NCBI GenBank assembly: GCA_949752735.1
Contig: OX457051.1
Coordinates: 1,233,501-1,297,500 of the forward strand
Direction of reading: 5' to 3'
Length of the DNA: 64,000 nt
Source of the DNA: Lumbricus terrestris
Taxonomy: Eukaryota; Annelida; Clitellata; Crassiclitellata; Lumbricidae
Below are positions 31,953-41,671 of this stretch, piece by piece. A program made the translations under genes and the position numbers. Under the pieces are notes generated by a model. It was not told where the DNA came from and searched no databases. It saw nothing but the letters and a program-made list of their open reading frames with translations. The stretch's first letter is position 1. Every line of letters begins with the position of its first letter.

Positions 31953-32976
31953 TGTAACGGAAACCGCCCGCGCCCTCTAGCGGCTGACGGGAGAGTGGAT
32001 GACGATCTCTCCCACCAGGTGGTAAGGCTTGCGTGTCGCTCCAGGTGGGCGCAAGTCCGGCCTCCGTCGTCTTTCGAAGGGCTTAACAGTGTCCCCGACC
32101 GCACAACGACACGAAGACAACAGACGTTTTCAGACGATATATTGTCAATTACAACTCCACACGTCAGCAGCAGGCATGCACGTGATACACCGCGAACTAT
32201 CGTTCCCCAGCAGCGGACGGTCATGCACCCAACGGCCGCTCCCACAGCAATGGCTGACAACGGGGGCGCCACACTGCGTCGAACACGGAAACTACACGGC
32301 AGCGGCAGCGACGTCCAGCGGCGGCGGCAACGCCGAGCCCCAACGACCGATTCCCAGCGACGGACGACTCGGCGACTCGCTCAACGACTGACGAACTCGG
32401 GCACTGAGCTGGACTTCTAATACGGACGGAGCTCCCGCAGACTTCCCGGTGACAACTGAGCTAATGCATGCGGGCAGCGGTCCTATTTATACGTGTCCAA
32501 GGGGACAGGGGACTTGGCGCCAAAAGATCCGCGCATGCGCACCAGAGGGGGTCCGACGTCAGAGGTCCGGACAGGTGCGAGGGGACCTGGCGGGCAAAGA
32601 TCCGCGCATGCGCACTACAGGGGGGACTTCGCGCCAAAAGATCCGCGCATGCGCACTACAGGGGGGACTTCGCGCCAAAAGATCCGCGCATGCGCACCAG
32701 AGGGGGTCCGACGTCAGAGGTCCGGACAGGTGCGAGGGGACCTGGCGGGCAAAGATCCGCGCATGCGCACTACAGGGGGGACTTCGCGCCAAAAGATCCG
32801 CGCATGCGCACCACAGGGGGGACTTCGCGCCAAAAGATCCGCCAGGTGCGAGGAGGCAAGGGAGGAGGGGAGGGGACCTCTAGGCACGAGCGAACGACGA
32901 CGCGAATCGACCGCCCACGAAGCCAATCGACGGCGTAAACAAGACCGCGGAGGCGGCTCAGGCGAATTTCGCCACA
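31953..32976 (-). repeat. 5' LTR of copy 1
   Basis: 1024 bp, apparently the same as the 3' LTR at 27567-28590, including six U3 repeat units. The TATA box lies at 32484-32491, with a TCAGTT initiator-like word about 30 bp downstream, so transcription would run leftward into gag. Confidence 0.9.
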
Positions 32977-32981
32977 TTACG

Positions 32982-33080
32982 TCAGCGACAAATCAATCAG
33001 TCAATCAATCAATCATAATTTATATAGCGCCCCTTCAGGGTACCTACTCAGAGGCTTTCACGGCCTCGATCAAGCGAAAA
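32982..33080 (-). repeat. L2-type LINE/SINE 3' tail
   Basis: On the minus strand it reads GCCTCTGAGTAGG...GAAGGGGCGCTATATAAATT followed by (GATT)n, the same hairpin-plus-microsatellite end as the L2 LINEs at 4.4 and 13.1 kb. Only the tail is present. Confidence 0.6.
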
Positions 33081-33339
33081 AAGTCTTAAATATTGAGACT
33101 TTTTAGAATATAACTAAAAGTAGCAAAGTAAATATTCTAGAAATTTGTAATCTTCCAAAGCAATATATTAGGAAGACAAGTAAGTAGTTGAAGATTTGTT
33201 TTAATTTAAGTAAATGTATAAACTGTGTCACTGACGTAACTTTCATGTTGTCACTGACGTAACAATAATACGATGGCTACGTCAGTGACAGCAAGAAACT
33301 TGTTTAAAGTCAGTATATTATACTAGTAGAAATGTATTT
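33081..33339. other. Spacer with repeated GTTACGTCAGTGACA words
   Basis: The word GTCACTGACGTAAC or its complement occurs three times within 33222-33290. The same word is reconstituted by joining the two flanks of LTR copy 1 across its TTAC duplication, so the retroelement landed in one unit of this short dispersed repeat. Confidence 0.55.
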
Positions 33340-33344
33340 CTAAA

Positions 33345-33545
33345 TCCAGTATCTTTCTTCTTCCACCAGTGGTTTTGTAGTCCATCCAACTAATCTTGGC
33401 CATTCTTCTCCACAGCCACATTTCAAAAGCCTCAAGTTTTTTCACTTCTGTTTTCCCATAGTCCACATTTCTGGTCCATATAGAGCCACGCTCCCTCCGA
33501 GGCTTTTTATCATTCTCTTTTTTAGATCCAATTTCAATCTTCGTA
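33345..33545 (-). pseudogene. RTE-like LINE C-terminal fragment
   Basis: The minus strand carries broken pieces of the post-RT region with words like GPEMWTMGK, LEAFEMWLWRRM and ISWMDYKT, typical of RTE-like ORF2 C-termini that end in (K/R)RR-rich text. It has stops and no RT motifs. Confidence 0.5.
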
Positions 33546-34631
33546 ATCGTAAACTCGAAATTTCGAAAGCGCTACTCGAAAGCCAAGCGCGAGGGCACCA
33601 GCTTATTCACGAGCAATGAAGAGGCGCTGCAACTGGTGCAATCGGTACTATAATTTTAATTCACCCTTTTTTCTATTTAATTTCGAATTTATTTCCGTGA
33701 CGTAATACAGCTAGGTATCGTCCTGAAATAAGGTATCAACTTTTACCGGGTATTTTCATATCCATTTGTATTATTCTGAACTAGAAAGCGTCAAATTTAA
33801 AATGAATCTTTTGCGTTTATCCGCTTTGGTTAGCGATAAGAAGAGGAGTTTTTTGCAGCTGACCTATCGGGTACGGTAAACATGAAACAATCCCCCGTTT
33901 CCCGGCATATTCCACCGAATACCCATTGCTGGGGTGTTATGCGACCAACGTGGCTTTTCCTGCGTGATAAAACGCTTAGGAAATGGTAGTTGGATGAAGG
34001 TTTATAGATCTAAAATAGGAGCTGGATAAATAAGATTTTCATCAATCCAGCTCCAACGTAATCAAAAAATTTCATCTATCCAGCTCCAATTTAAGGAAGG
34101 ACATTTTCATCCATCCAGCTCCAATTTAGGCAAGACGATTTTCATCAATCCAGCTTCTATTTCACACCGAGAAAGGTAATGTTTGCCTTTAGCGTCCGAA
34201 AATATTTCAATGTAGCATCCTATAATATATACTCCGTGTTTTGAGCCGTCTCAGCGTTTAAATTAACGCGTTCACTGACGGATGTTTGCAAAAAACTTTC
34301 TTTAGTGGAAGTTGGATTGATGAAAATATTCATGCCTAACTGGAGCTGGATTGATGAAAATATTCATGCCTAACTGGAGCTGGATTGATGAAAACATTCA
34401 TGCCTAACTGGAGCTGGATTGACGAAAAATAATTGTTATCTAAATATTAGGCCTAAGTGAAAACGATCATTTAAACCCGAAGTATATAATATCGGATACT
34501 AGCATTGAAACCATTGAAATAATTTCGGACGCTAAAGGCAAGCATTACCCAGAGAAATACCTTCATCCATCTTCTTTTTTCTCGGTCGTTATTTTCTCTC
34601 AATCCAGCTTCTATTTCCGACCTATTAATGA

Positions 34632-35501
34632 TGTGGCGAAATTCGCCTGAGCCGCCTCCGCGGTCTTGTTTACGCCGTCGATTGGCTTCGTGGGCGGTCG
34701 ATTCGCGTCGTCGTTCGCTCGTGCCTAGAGGTCCCCTCCCCTCCTCCCTTGCCTCCTCGCACCTGGCGGATCTTTTGGCGCGAAGTCCCCCCCTGTGGTG
34801 CGCATGCGCGGATCTTTTGGCGCGAAGTCCCCCCTGTAGTGCGCATGCGCGGATCTTTGCCCGCCAGGTCCCCTCGCACCTGTCCGGACCTCTGACGTCG
34901 GACCCCCTCTGGTGCGCATGCGCGGATCTTTTGGCGCCAAGTCCCCTGTCCCCTTGGACACGTATAAATAGGACCGCTGCCCGCATGCATTAGCTCAGTT
35001 GTCACCGGGAAGTCTGCGGGAGCTCCGTCCGTATTAGAAGTCCAGCTCAGTGCCCGAGTTCGTCAGTCGTCGAGCGAGTCGCCGAGTCGTCCGTCGCTGG
35101 GAATCGGTCGTTGGGGCTCGGCGTTGCCGCCGCCGCAGGACGTCGCTGCCGCTGCCGTGTAGTTTCCGTGTTCGACGCAGTGTGGCGCCCCCGTTGTCAG
35201 CCATTGCTGTGGGAGCGGCCGTTGGGTGCATGACCGTCCGCTGCTGGGGAACGATAGTTCGCGGTGTATCACGTGCATGCCTGCTGCTGACGTGTGGAGT
35301 TGTAATTGACAATATATCGTCTGAAAACGTCTGTTGTCTTCGTGTCGTTGTGCGGTCGGGGACACTGTTAAGCCCTTCGAAAGACGACGGAGGCCGGACT
35401 TGCGCCCACCTGGAGCGACACGCAAGCCTTACCACCTGGTGGGAGAGATCGTCATCCACTCTCCCGTCAGCCGCTAGAGGGCGCGGGCGGTTTCCGTTAC
35501 A
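34632..35501 (+). repeat. 5' LTR of copy 2
   Basis: 870 bp. U3 contains three GCGCATGCGC units (about 34796, 34841, 34912). TATAAATA is at 34963-34970 and a TCAGTT initiator-like word about 30 bp later (34995), giving a likely transcription start near 34997. It differs from the 3' LTR by two single-base changes in C-run length. Confidence 0.9.
34768..34945 (+). promoter_or_regulatory. U3 array of NRF1-like, E2F-like and CRE-like sites
   Basis: Each unit contains TGCGCATGCGCG, an exact fit to the NRF1 palindrome YGCGCAYGCGCR. Most units are followed by TTTTGGCGCGAAG or TTTTGGCGCCAAG, a fit to the E2F consensus TTTSSCGC. CTGACGTCGG (CRE-like) and GGTCCGGACAGG occur once per larger period. In copy 1 the array is doubled to six units. 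Binding is inferred from consensus only. Confidence 0.6.
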
Positions 35502-35502
35502 C

Positions 35503-35520
35503 TGGTACCAGAAGTGGGGT
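35503..35520 (+). promoter_or_regulatory. Primer-binding site of copy 2, tRNA-Leu(UAA)-like
   Basis: TGGTACCAGAAGTGGGGT, one base after the LTR, complementary over 18 bases to the 3' end of tRNA-Leu(UAA) as remembered from vertebrates. Confidence 0.7.
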
Positions 35521-35561
35521 ACGCAGTTGTTCCAGCCGACGAATAGACGAGTCTACCGAAG

Positions 35562-38414
35562 ATGATGGACGACGACGAGGTAACGTTCCGGCAGCCGAGA
35601 CTTTTCGAGTTCGGCACGCCTGCTGATGTCTCTCCGCCTGCTGTGGGAAGAACGACGATGGAGAAACAGCCGAGCCGTGGCCGACTGATCGAGCTCATTT
35701 CCGACGATGGTGAGGAGCTGGTGGAGACGAGTCCCCGTGTGAAGACGGAGACAACGGATTCGTCGAAGGAGTTGTTGGAGAACTTCGGAAGTCTCCTGCG
35801 GAACCGACCGACGCCAATGAAGCCGGGTCGATTCGACAGGACTGGGTCCATGGAATCCTTTCTAGTACAATTCGAGGTATGCGCTCGTCACAATCGATGG
35901 ACAGACGCGGACAAAGTGGATCATCTACGCTGCGCGCTAGAGAAGGCTGCGACGCAACTTCTTTGGGATTTCGGCGCGCAAGCTGACGTAAGTTACGCCC
36001 AACTGGTGGAGCGTCTCCGACAGAGATATGGGACGGACGGACAAGCTGAGACGTTCCGTAGTCAGCTGTATTTTCGACGTCAAGGGGCCGGAGAAAGTTT
36101 GAGCGACTTATTACACGAGATTCGCAGACTCGTTGTATTGGCCTATCCTGTCCCGTCCAACGAGACGACGCAGATTATCGCAAGAGACTCGTTCCTGGAA
36201 GCTTTGCGAGACAGGGAGCTTTCGTTGAAAGTTAGGGAGCGTGAGCCGAAGACTCTGGATGAGGCTTATCGGACCGCTCTACGCTTAGAGGCCTACCAGA
36301 GAGCCTCTGAGAACGACGATCATCGGAGACCGTCGAACCGTGTCCGTGGAACGCAAGAAGTCGAGCCGACCGACCAGCTCCAGTCGACCCTGGACCGCTT
36401 CTTGACGACACAGCGTGACGATCAGCGTCGTTGGCAGCGAGAAATGGAACGGAAGATGGACGAACAGTTCCGGGAGCTGCGGAACCAGTCTACGATCGAC
36501 GACGATGGATCGAGACGAGATCAACGGCCTGGGGACCGCCGATTGGGAGATCGCCAGCCGGAGACTACGAGGAGAACCGTGACCTGTTATGGATGCGGTA
36601 GAGCCGGTCACGTGGTCCGAGATTGCCGTCAGCCGCGCCGTTTCCGGAACCGGCCGAGTGACGAGGAAACGACAGGAGGAGACGCACCTGCGCCATCGAC
36701 ATCCGTGGTGGTGAACCACACGACGCGTCCGAAGCTGCCCGACCGCGCCAGCAGTAATGCCGTTTACGTTCGTGGAAGGATCAACGACCGACTGCAGATG
36801 TCTCTCATCGACACCGGATCCGAAGTGAGCCTGGTTCCGTCTTCAGCAGTGGAAGGGTTAGAACTCCGTTCTTGTACACGCTTGTTGATGGCTGCTAATG
36901 GCTCGAATATTAATGTTTTGGGCGAGGTCCGGTTACCCCTTAGATTTTGGGATGGTTTTGAGGTCCATGCTAACTTTTTAGTCTCTGACCAGATTTCCGA
37001 ACCGATGTTAGGAATGGATTTCTTGAGGGAACAGCGTTGTCGCTTGAGTTTTGGTAACGGGGCTCTGTTTATTGGTCGCAAACGTGTCCCCCTGGTGAGA
37101 GGGAATGGCTCAATTTGGTGCCGGCGTGTTATTGTTGCCGATGGGGTAAAAGTATTGTCTCGGTTAAAGCAGCATGAATGTTCGAGGGTCAAAATTTTGG
37201 GTCCACCCTCTTTTAAGATAGGCCTTGTGCAGCCATCGGAAAGTTTAGGGCAAGATTTAGTCCCTTGTGCCCGACGCCCGCCTAATGCGGCTGCTGAGTT
37301 CGCCACTCGCTCGTATGATGAGTCTGACGTCAGGTGTACGACGTTATCCGCTGCTGCTGCCGGCAACGTCGTTAGCTGCCCTGAGGAACTTGCCCGTTCA
37401 ACGCCAGCTGCCTGCACGCGTCGAGCTCGCGTCGCCTTGACGACCGGTGACAATACGGTCGGCGTCCCAGCTGCTGTCAGTCGCGCTTCAACCATGGAAG
37501 GAGAGAAGGTCGTTCACTGTAAATTATGTTCTGCAAAGTATTTTGGTGAACACGCGCCACGATCGCTACGGCGTCATGTGAAAAACGTCCATGAGCCGGA
37601 AGGGCTTGTGGCGGAACAAGTCCGGTTGGCCCTTAAGAGACGCTCTCAACCGCCTTCAGCCAGCGCGGCGTTGGGGGTCGATCCTTCCTCAGCGACTGGT
37701 GCTGCATTGGTGGAGACGATGAATACGGAAGATGCCCTGATGCCGCCCGAAGAACCGACTCCTGAAGCGCTTCTGAATGCCATGCTGCCGGAGGAGCTGT
37801 GCGAACCTGCACAAACGCCGATTATACCGTTGGAGTCGATGCTTCTCCAAGGGGAGTTGGAATCGTGCGAGGATCCGCCTCTTCCGCTCTACTTGGGAGA
37901 AGCTGACCAAGCTGTCGGTGGTTACTATTGTGTGCCTAGTCCAGAGGAAGTTCCGTACGCAACAGACGTTGACGGGAGTACATCGACGCGACCGAAAGGT
38001 GGTGAGCCCACCCTGAATCAAAAGTGCGCAGTCGCTCGAATGAACGTCGGGTTTATCCCACTGGACCGTTTCATGGACCGCGTGCGAGACAGATATCCCT
38101 CGTTTCCGCTGTCTTTAGCTGAGGAGTTATTCCTACTCGGACGTCCCCCTGCATCGCGTCCTGTAGCATTGGCGTGCCGCATCCCTATCCTGCCGCCGGA
38201 ACCTGATTACGAGGAATTGTGGCCTGAGATCGACCTCACGGATCCAATGTGGAGTGAAGACGCCCCTTCGGAGGAATCGTCGATCGTGGAAGGAGATGAT
38301 CCGGCCGACCCGGACTATGTGCCATCGCCAGGCACGAACTCGGATTCTGATTCGGACCTTCCGCCCGGACAGCGTAGTCCCCAGATAATCGACATATCGG
38401 ACGATGAGAATTGA
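35562..38414 (+). CDS. Gag-protease with C2H2 finger, copy 2 (950 aa)
   Basis: Same protein as at 29040-31892, starting 60 bases after the LTR at the first ATG (MMDDDEVTF). CCHC knuckle at 342-355, protease D-T-G at 417-419, C2H2-like finger at 653-677 with a wider Cys-His spacing (15) than the classical finger (12), acidic C-terminal 80 residues. The region 560-640 is Ala/Arg-rich and of unknown fold. The ORF is complete and is followed by TGA and 449 bases of non-coding DNA, too little for pol. Two open copies with almost no protein differences imply recent activity, helped by an autonomous relative elsewhere (inference). Confidence 0.9.
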   Translation: MMDDDEVTFRQPRLFEFGTPADVSPPAVGRTTMEKQPSRGRLIELISDDGEELVETSPRVKTETTDSSKELLENFGSLLRNRPTPMKPGRFDRTGSMESFLVQFEVCARHNRWTDADKVDHLRCALEKAATQLLWDFGAQADVSYAQLVERLRQRYGTDGQAETFRSQLYFRRQGAGESLSDLLHEIRRLVVLAYPVPSNETTQIIARDSFLEALRDRELSLKVREREPKTLDEAYRTALRLEAYQRASENDDHRRPSNRVRGTQEVEPTDQLQSTLDRFLTTQRDDQRRWQREMERKMDEQFRELRNQSTIDDDGSRRDQRPGDRRLGDRQPETTRRTVTCYGCGRAGHVVRDCRQPRRFRNRPSDEETTGGDAPAPSTSVVVNHTTRPKLPDRASSNAVYVRGRINDRLQMSLIDTGSEVSLVPSSAVEGLELRSCTRLLMAANGSNINVLGEVRLPLRFWDGFEVHANFLVSDQISEPMLGMDFLREQRCRLSFGNGALFIGRKRVPLVRGNGSIWCRRVIVADGVKVLSRLKQHECSRVKILGPPSFKIGLVQPSESLGQDLVPCARRPPNAAAEFATRSYDESDVRCTTLSAAAAGNVVSCPEELARSTPAACTRRARVALTTGDNTVGVPAAVSRASTMEGEKVVHCKLCSAKYFGEHAPRSLRRHVKNVHEPEGLVAEQVRLALKRRSQPPSASAALGVDPSSATGAALVETMNTEDALMPPEEPTPEALLNAMLPEELCEPAQTPIIPLESMLLQGELESCEDPPLPLYLGEADQAVGGYYCVPSPEEVPYATDVDGSTSTRPKGGEPTLNQKCAVARMNVGFIPLDRFMDRVRDRYPSFPLSLAEELFLLGRPPASRPVALACRIPILPPEPDYEELWPEIDLTDPMWSEDAPSEESSIVEGDDPADPDYVPSPGTNSDSDSDLPPGQRSPQIIDISDDEN

Positions 38415-38850
38415 ACTCTGAGACTCTTTTTCGTGAAATGGACTATGGACATTTATGAACGCTCAGGTTGTTGCGTTGTTTAATTATACGTTGTTATGTG
38501 TGGCCCGTTGGCCGTTTCTCGCTGTTGAAATGTGTATAACTCGTGCTTTTTCGTCAGATTGGCCCGTTGGCCGTGTCTCGTTACGATGAGACTTAGCGTA
38601 AAGTGTTGTGGCTCGTTGGCCCATTTTTATGGACTCTTTGCATAATGAACGATGGACATTTCGTGGACATTGGTCCTTTCTTTTGTTTGGTTCCGCTTCT
38701 GTTGTTACGACTTGCAAGTCGTTCGAGGGCAGGATTGTTGCCATTGGCCCGTTGGCCGGTTACTGTATAATGCGGACGGTCTAGGGGGTTCCTTGTTTCC
38801 GGGAGGGTGTGTGGGCCCTGACCCCTCGAAATAGGGACATTTCGAATCGT
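38415..38850 (+). promoter_or_regulatory. Element 3' non-coding region with GGCCCGTTGGCC motifs
   Basis: The motif TGGCCCGTTGGCCG recurs at about 38500, 38560, 38742 and in reduced form (GCTCGTTGGCCC) at 38611. GGCC...GGCC could form a small stem. The same series is present in copy 1 (about 28690-28950). A packaging, export or dimerisation role is possible but unproven. Confidence 0.5.
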
Positions 38851-38863
38851 GGTGGGAGGAAGA
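38851..38863 (+). promoter_or_regulatory. Polypurine tract of copy 2
   Basis: GGTGGGAGGAAGA immediately before the 3' LTR. Confidence 0.75.
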
Positions 38864-39731
38864 TGTGGCGAAATTCGCCTGAGCCGCCTCCGCGGTCTTG
38901 TTTACGCCGTCGATTGGCTTCGTGGGCGGTCGATTCGCGTCGTCGTTCGCTCGTGCCTAGAGGTCCCCTCCCCTCCTCCCTTGCCTCCTCGCACCTGGCG
39001 GATCTTTTGGCGCGAAGTCCCCCCTGTGGTGCGCATGCGCGGATCTTTTGGCGCGAAGTCCCCCTGTAGTGCGCATGCGCGGATCTTTGCCCGCCAGGTC
39101 CCCTCGCACCTGTCCGGACCTCTGACGTCGGACCCCCTCTGGTGCGCATGCGCGGATCTTTTGGCGCCAAGTCCCCTGTCCCCTTGGACACGTATAAATA
39201 GGACCGCTGCCCGCATGCATTAGCTCAGTTGTCACCGGGAAGTCTGCGGGAGCTCCGTCCGTATTAGAAGTCCAGCTCAGTGCCCGAGTTCGTCAGTCGT
39301 CGAGCGAGTCGCCGAGTCGTCCGTCGCTGGGAATCGGTCGTTGGGGCTCGGCGTTGCCGCCGCCGCAGGACGTCGCTGCCGCTGCCGTGTAGTTTCCGTG
39401 TTCGACGCAGTGTGGCGCCCCCGTTGTCAGCCATTGCTGTGGGAGCGGCCGTTGGGTGCATGACCGTCCGCTGCTGGGGAACGATAGTTCGCGGTGTATC
39501 ACGTGCATGCCTGCTGCTGACGTGTGGAGTTGTAATTGACAATATATCGTCTGAAAACGTCTGTTGTCTTCGTGTCGTTGTGCGGTCGGGGACACTGTTA
39601 AGCCCTTCGAAAGACGACGGAGGCCGGACTTGCGCCCACCTGGAGCGACACGCAAGCCTTACCACCTGGTGGGAGAGATCGTCATCCACTCTCCCGTCAG
39701 CCGCTAGAGGGCGCGGGCGGTTTCCGTTACA
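38864..39731 (+). repeat. 3' LTR of copy 2
   Basis: 868 bp, three U3 repeat units, TATA box at 39193-39200. It ends GTTTCCGTTACA. Near-identity to its 5' partner points to recent insertion. Confidence 0.9.
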
Positions 39732-41250
39732 ATACCTTCATCTAGCTTCCACTTCTTAGGCGTTTTATCACTCATCCAGCTACTATTTAAGATATAAAGT
39801 ACCTTGATCCCGCTTCCATTTCTTAAGCGTTTTATCACTCAAACAGTTTCTGTTTAAAATTCGACGGTAATCCTTCAATTTAGGAAGTTTAATTATTTCA
39901 GCTGAAAATCACATGGGATAATTGTCTGAAACTGTCTGTAAGAAAACTCCAGATTGATTAAAATGTCCTTGCTTAAATTGGAGCTGGATGGATGAAAATG
40001 TCTTGTCTTAAATTGGAGCTGGATTCATAAAAATCTTTTTGATTAAATTGGAAGTGGATGGTTGAGTATGTTCTTCCTTAACTGGGAGCTGGATGGATGA
40101 ATTTTTTTTGGCAAAGTTGTAGCTGGATGGATGATAAAAAGCTTAAAAAATGGAAGCGGGATCAAGGGATTTTAGATCTTAATTAGAAGCTGGGTAAAAG
40201 TGTATTTTAGCGTATTTTATTCAAGACAGGTTAGCTCAAAATAAATAGCGTATTTTATTATTTGGATGCGCTTTCGAACTTCCGCAGGTATTTTCATCAA
40301 TCCGACTTCTACCTTGGAATGTATCATTCGTTAATCCAGCTTCTGTTGCAGCAAGAATTATTTTTTCATCAATCCAAATTCTATTTAAATAACAAGTATT
40401 TCCCATCATTCAAGCTCTCATTTAATTAAGTATCGTTTCAGCAACCCGCTTCTATTGAAGGGAAATAATTTTCATCAATCCAACTTCTATTTCTCAAGCA
40501 ATCTTTTCATCAATTCCGTTTCCATTTCTCGAGCGTTATTTTTGTCCATCCAGCTGCTACGTCAGCCATTAGATACCTTAATCCCCATTCCATTTCTCAA
40601 GTGTTTTTTCATCAATTCAACTTTTTTTCATCCATAAGTTTTCATCAATCCAGCTTCCAATATCACTCAATTTTGTCTGTTTGTCACGTTATAACGATTT
40701 CATCAACGAAATGTGTAAATACATACGCTAAATAATAAAATACGCTAAAATACACCATATCGATTTCGAAATAATAAAATACGCTAAAATACACTTTTAC
40801 CAGAAGCTGGATGAAGCGTTCTATCGTTAATCCGGCTTCCATTTCTCAAACGTTATTTTCGTCAATCCAGCTTCATTTCACATATAAAAATACCTTAGTC
40901 CATCTTCCACTTCACATATAAAAGTACCTTAATCCAGCTTCCATTTTAGAGATATAAATACCTTTATCCAGCTTCCGTTTCTTTCCAATTTAAGGCTAGA
41001 CATTTTAATCAATCCAGCTCCTATTTAAGGCATGACACTTTCTTCCGAAAATTTACGACGACAGGGAGTGACAAACAATAGACTACATATTGAGAACACC
41101 AATACATATATGATATAGCGTGTTAATAAGCGTGAAATAATTAAACTTCCTAAACTGAAGGATTACCAATTCGACATGTGCTCGCTGAAATAAATTCGAC
41201 ATTAAATAGAAAAAAAATAGAAAAAAGGGTGAATTAAAATTATAGTACCG

Positions 41251-41662
41251 TGCAATCTTCCTCTTAGTAGCTCTCCTCTATTCCAAAGAGATTCCTATAT
41301 TGAATTAATAAAAATTCGGGCACGACTTACGATTTAATGACGGCACGTGGCCTATATTTTATATAGTTGCTTTAATGGAGTATATTGAAACTCTTACTAA
41401 TCCGGAATCATCTTCTTGCTGTCCGGCCTGCTATTGTTGCTTTCACATTATTTCTAATATCCATTGAGATTTGCAAAAATGATTATTAATTTTAATTTCA
41501 AATGAAATTCATAGAAACAAAATTATCGGAAGTTTTTCAGTACAAAAGATGGCACCTGAAAAGTTGAAGCAAAGACTATGTAAATAATAAGTTATATTAG
41601 ATCATTTCAAGAATACGCCACTCTTGGCATAGTGAACATATTAATTTTTTTCATAATATTAT
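41251..41662. other. AT-rich spacer, nothing recognised
   Basis: No frame or repeat that I can identify between the foldback region and the next element. Confidence 0.4.
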
Positions 41663-41671
41663 AGGCTAGGC

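Larger units (their letters stand above)
27567..32976 (-). mobile_element. Gag-only LTR retrotransposon, copy 1 (minus strand)
   Basis: A 5410-bp element with two 1024-bp LTRs (TGTGGCGAAATTCGCC...TTTCCGTTACA in its own orientation). It is flanked by TTAC at 27563-27566 and 32977-32980, a 4-bp target duplication. The internal part has a PBS at 31934-31951, one Gag-protease ORF, about 450 bp of 3' non-coding DNA and a polypurine tract (28591-28603). No reverse transcriptase, RNase H or integrase is present, so it must be mobilised in trans. The equal LTR lengths and open ORF suggest a young insertion. Confidence 0.9.
34632..39731 (+). mobile_element. Gag-only LTR retrotransposon, copy 2 (plus strand)
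   Basis: A 5100-bp element of the same family as 27567-32976 but in the opposite orientation, 1655 bp away. LTRs are 870 and 868 bp and carry three U3 repeat units instead of six. The PBS, single Gag-protease ORF, 3' non-coding region and polypurine tract are all intact. The flanks (AATGA left, ATACC right) show no target duplication, unlike copy 1. Because the repeat number differs between copies but agrees within each copy, they are two independent insertions, not a duplication. Confidence 0.9.
33646..41250. repeat. Foldback-like composite repeat region
   Basis: The outermost segments (33646-33694 and 41188-41250) are inverted copies of each other. Inside, short tandem units of CATCAATCCAGCTTCYATTT type run in both directions: forward at 34037-34165, 34563-34620, 39732-39850, 40290-40660 and 40800-41040; reverse at 34308-34432 and 39955-40160. 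Segments between arrays are also inverted pairs (34175-34212 with 34513-34551; 39858-39900 with 41132-41175). The unit period is about 34-35 bp. LTR copy 2 is inserted in it. Tandem short repeats forming inverted arms is the plan of Drosophila foldback and sea urchin TU elements; relationship unproven. Confidence 0.6.

Noticed and set aside
34308..34432. CRISPR-like array of short repeats
   Set aside because: Units are contiguous 34-35-bp tandem repeats without unique spacers, found in both orientations, in an animal genome.
34470..34640. Fusion of gag-LTR frame with the adjacent foldback repeat as a host gene
   Set aside because: The frame merely runs out of the LTR into repeat DNA.
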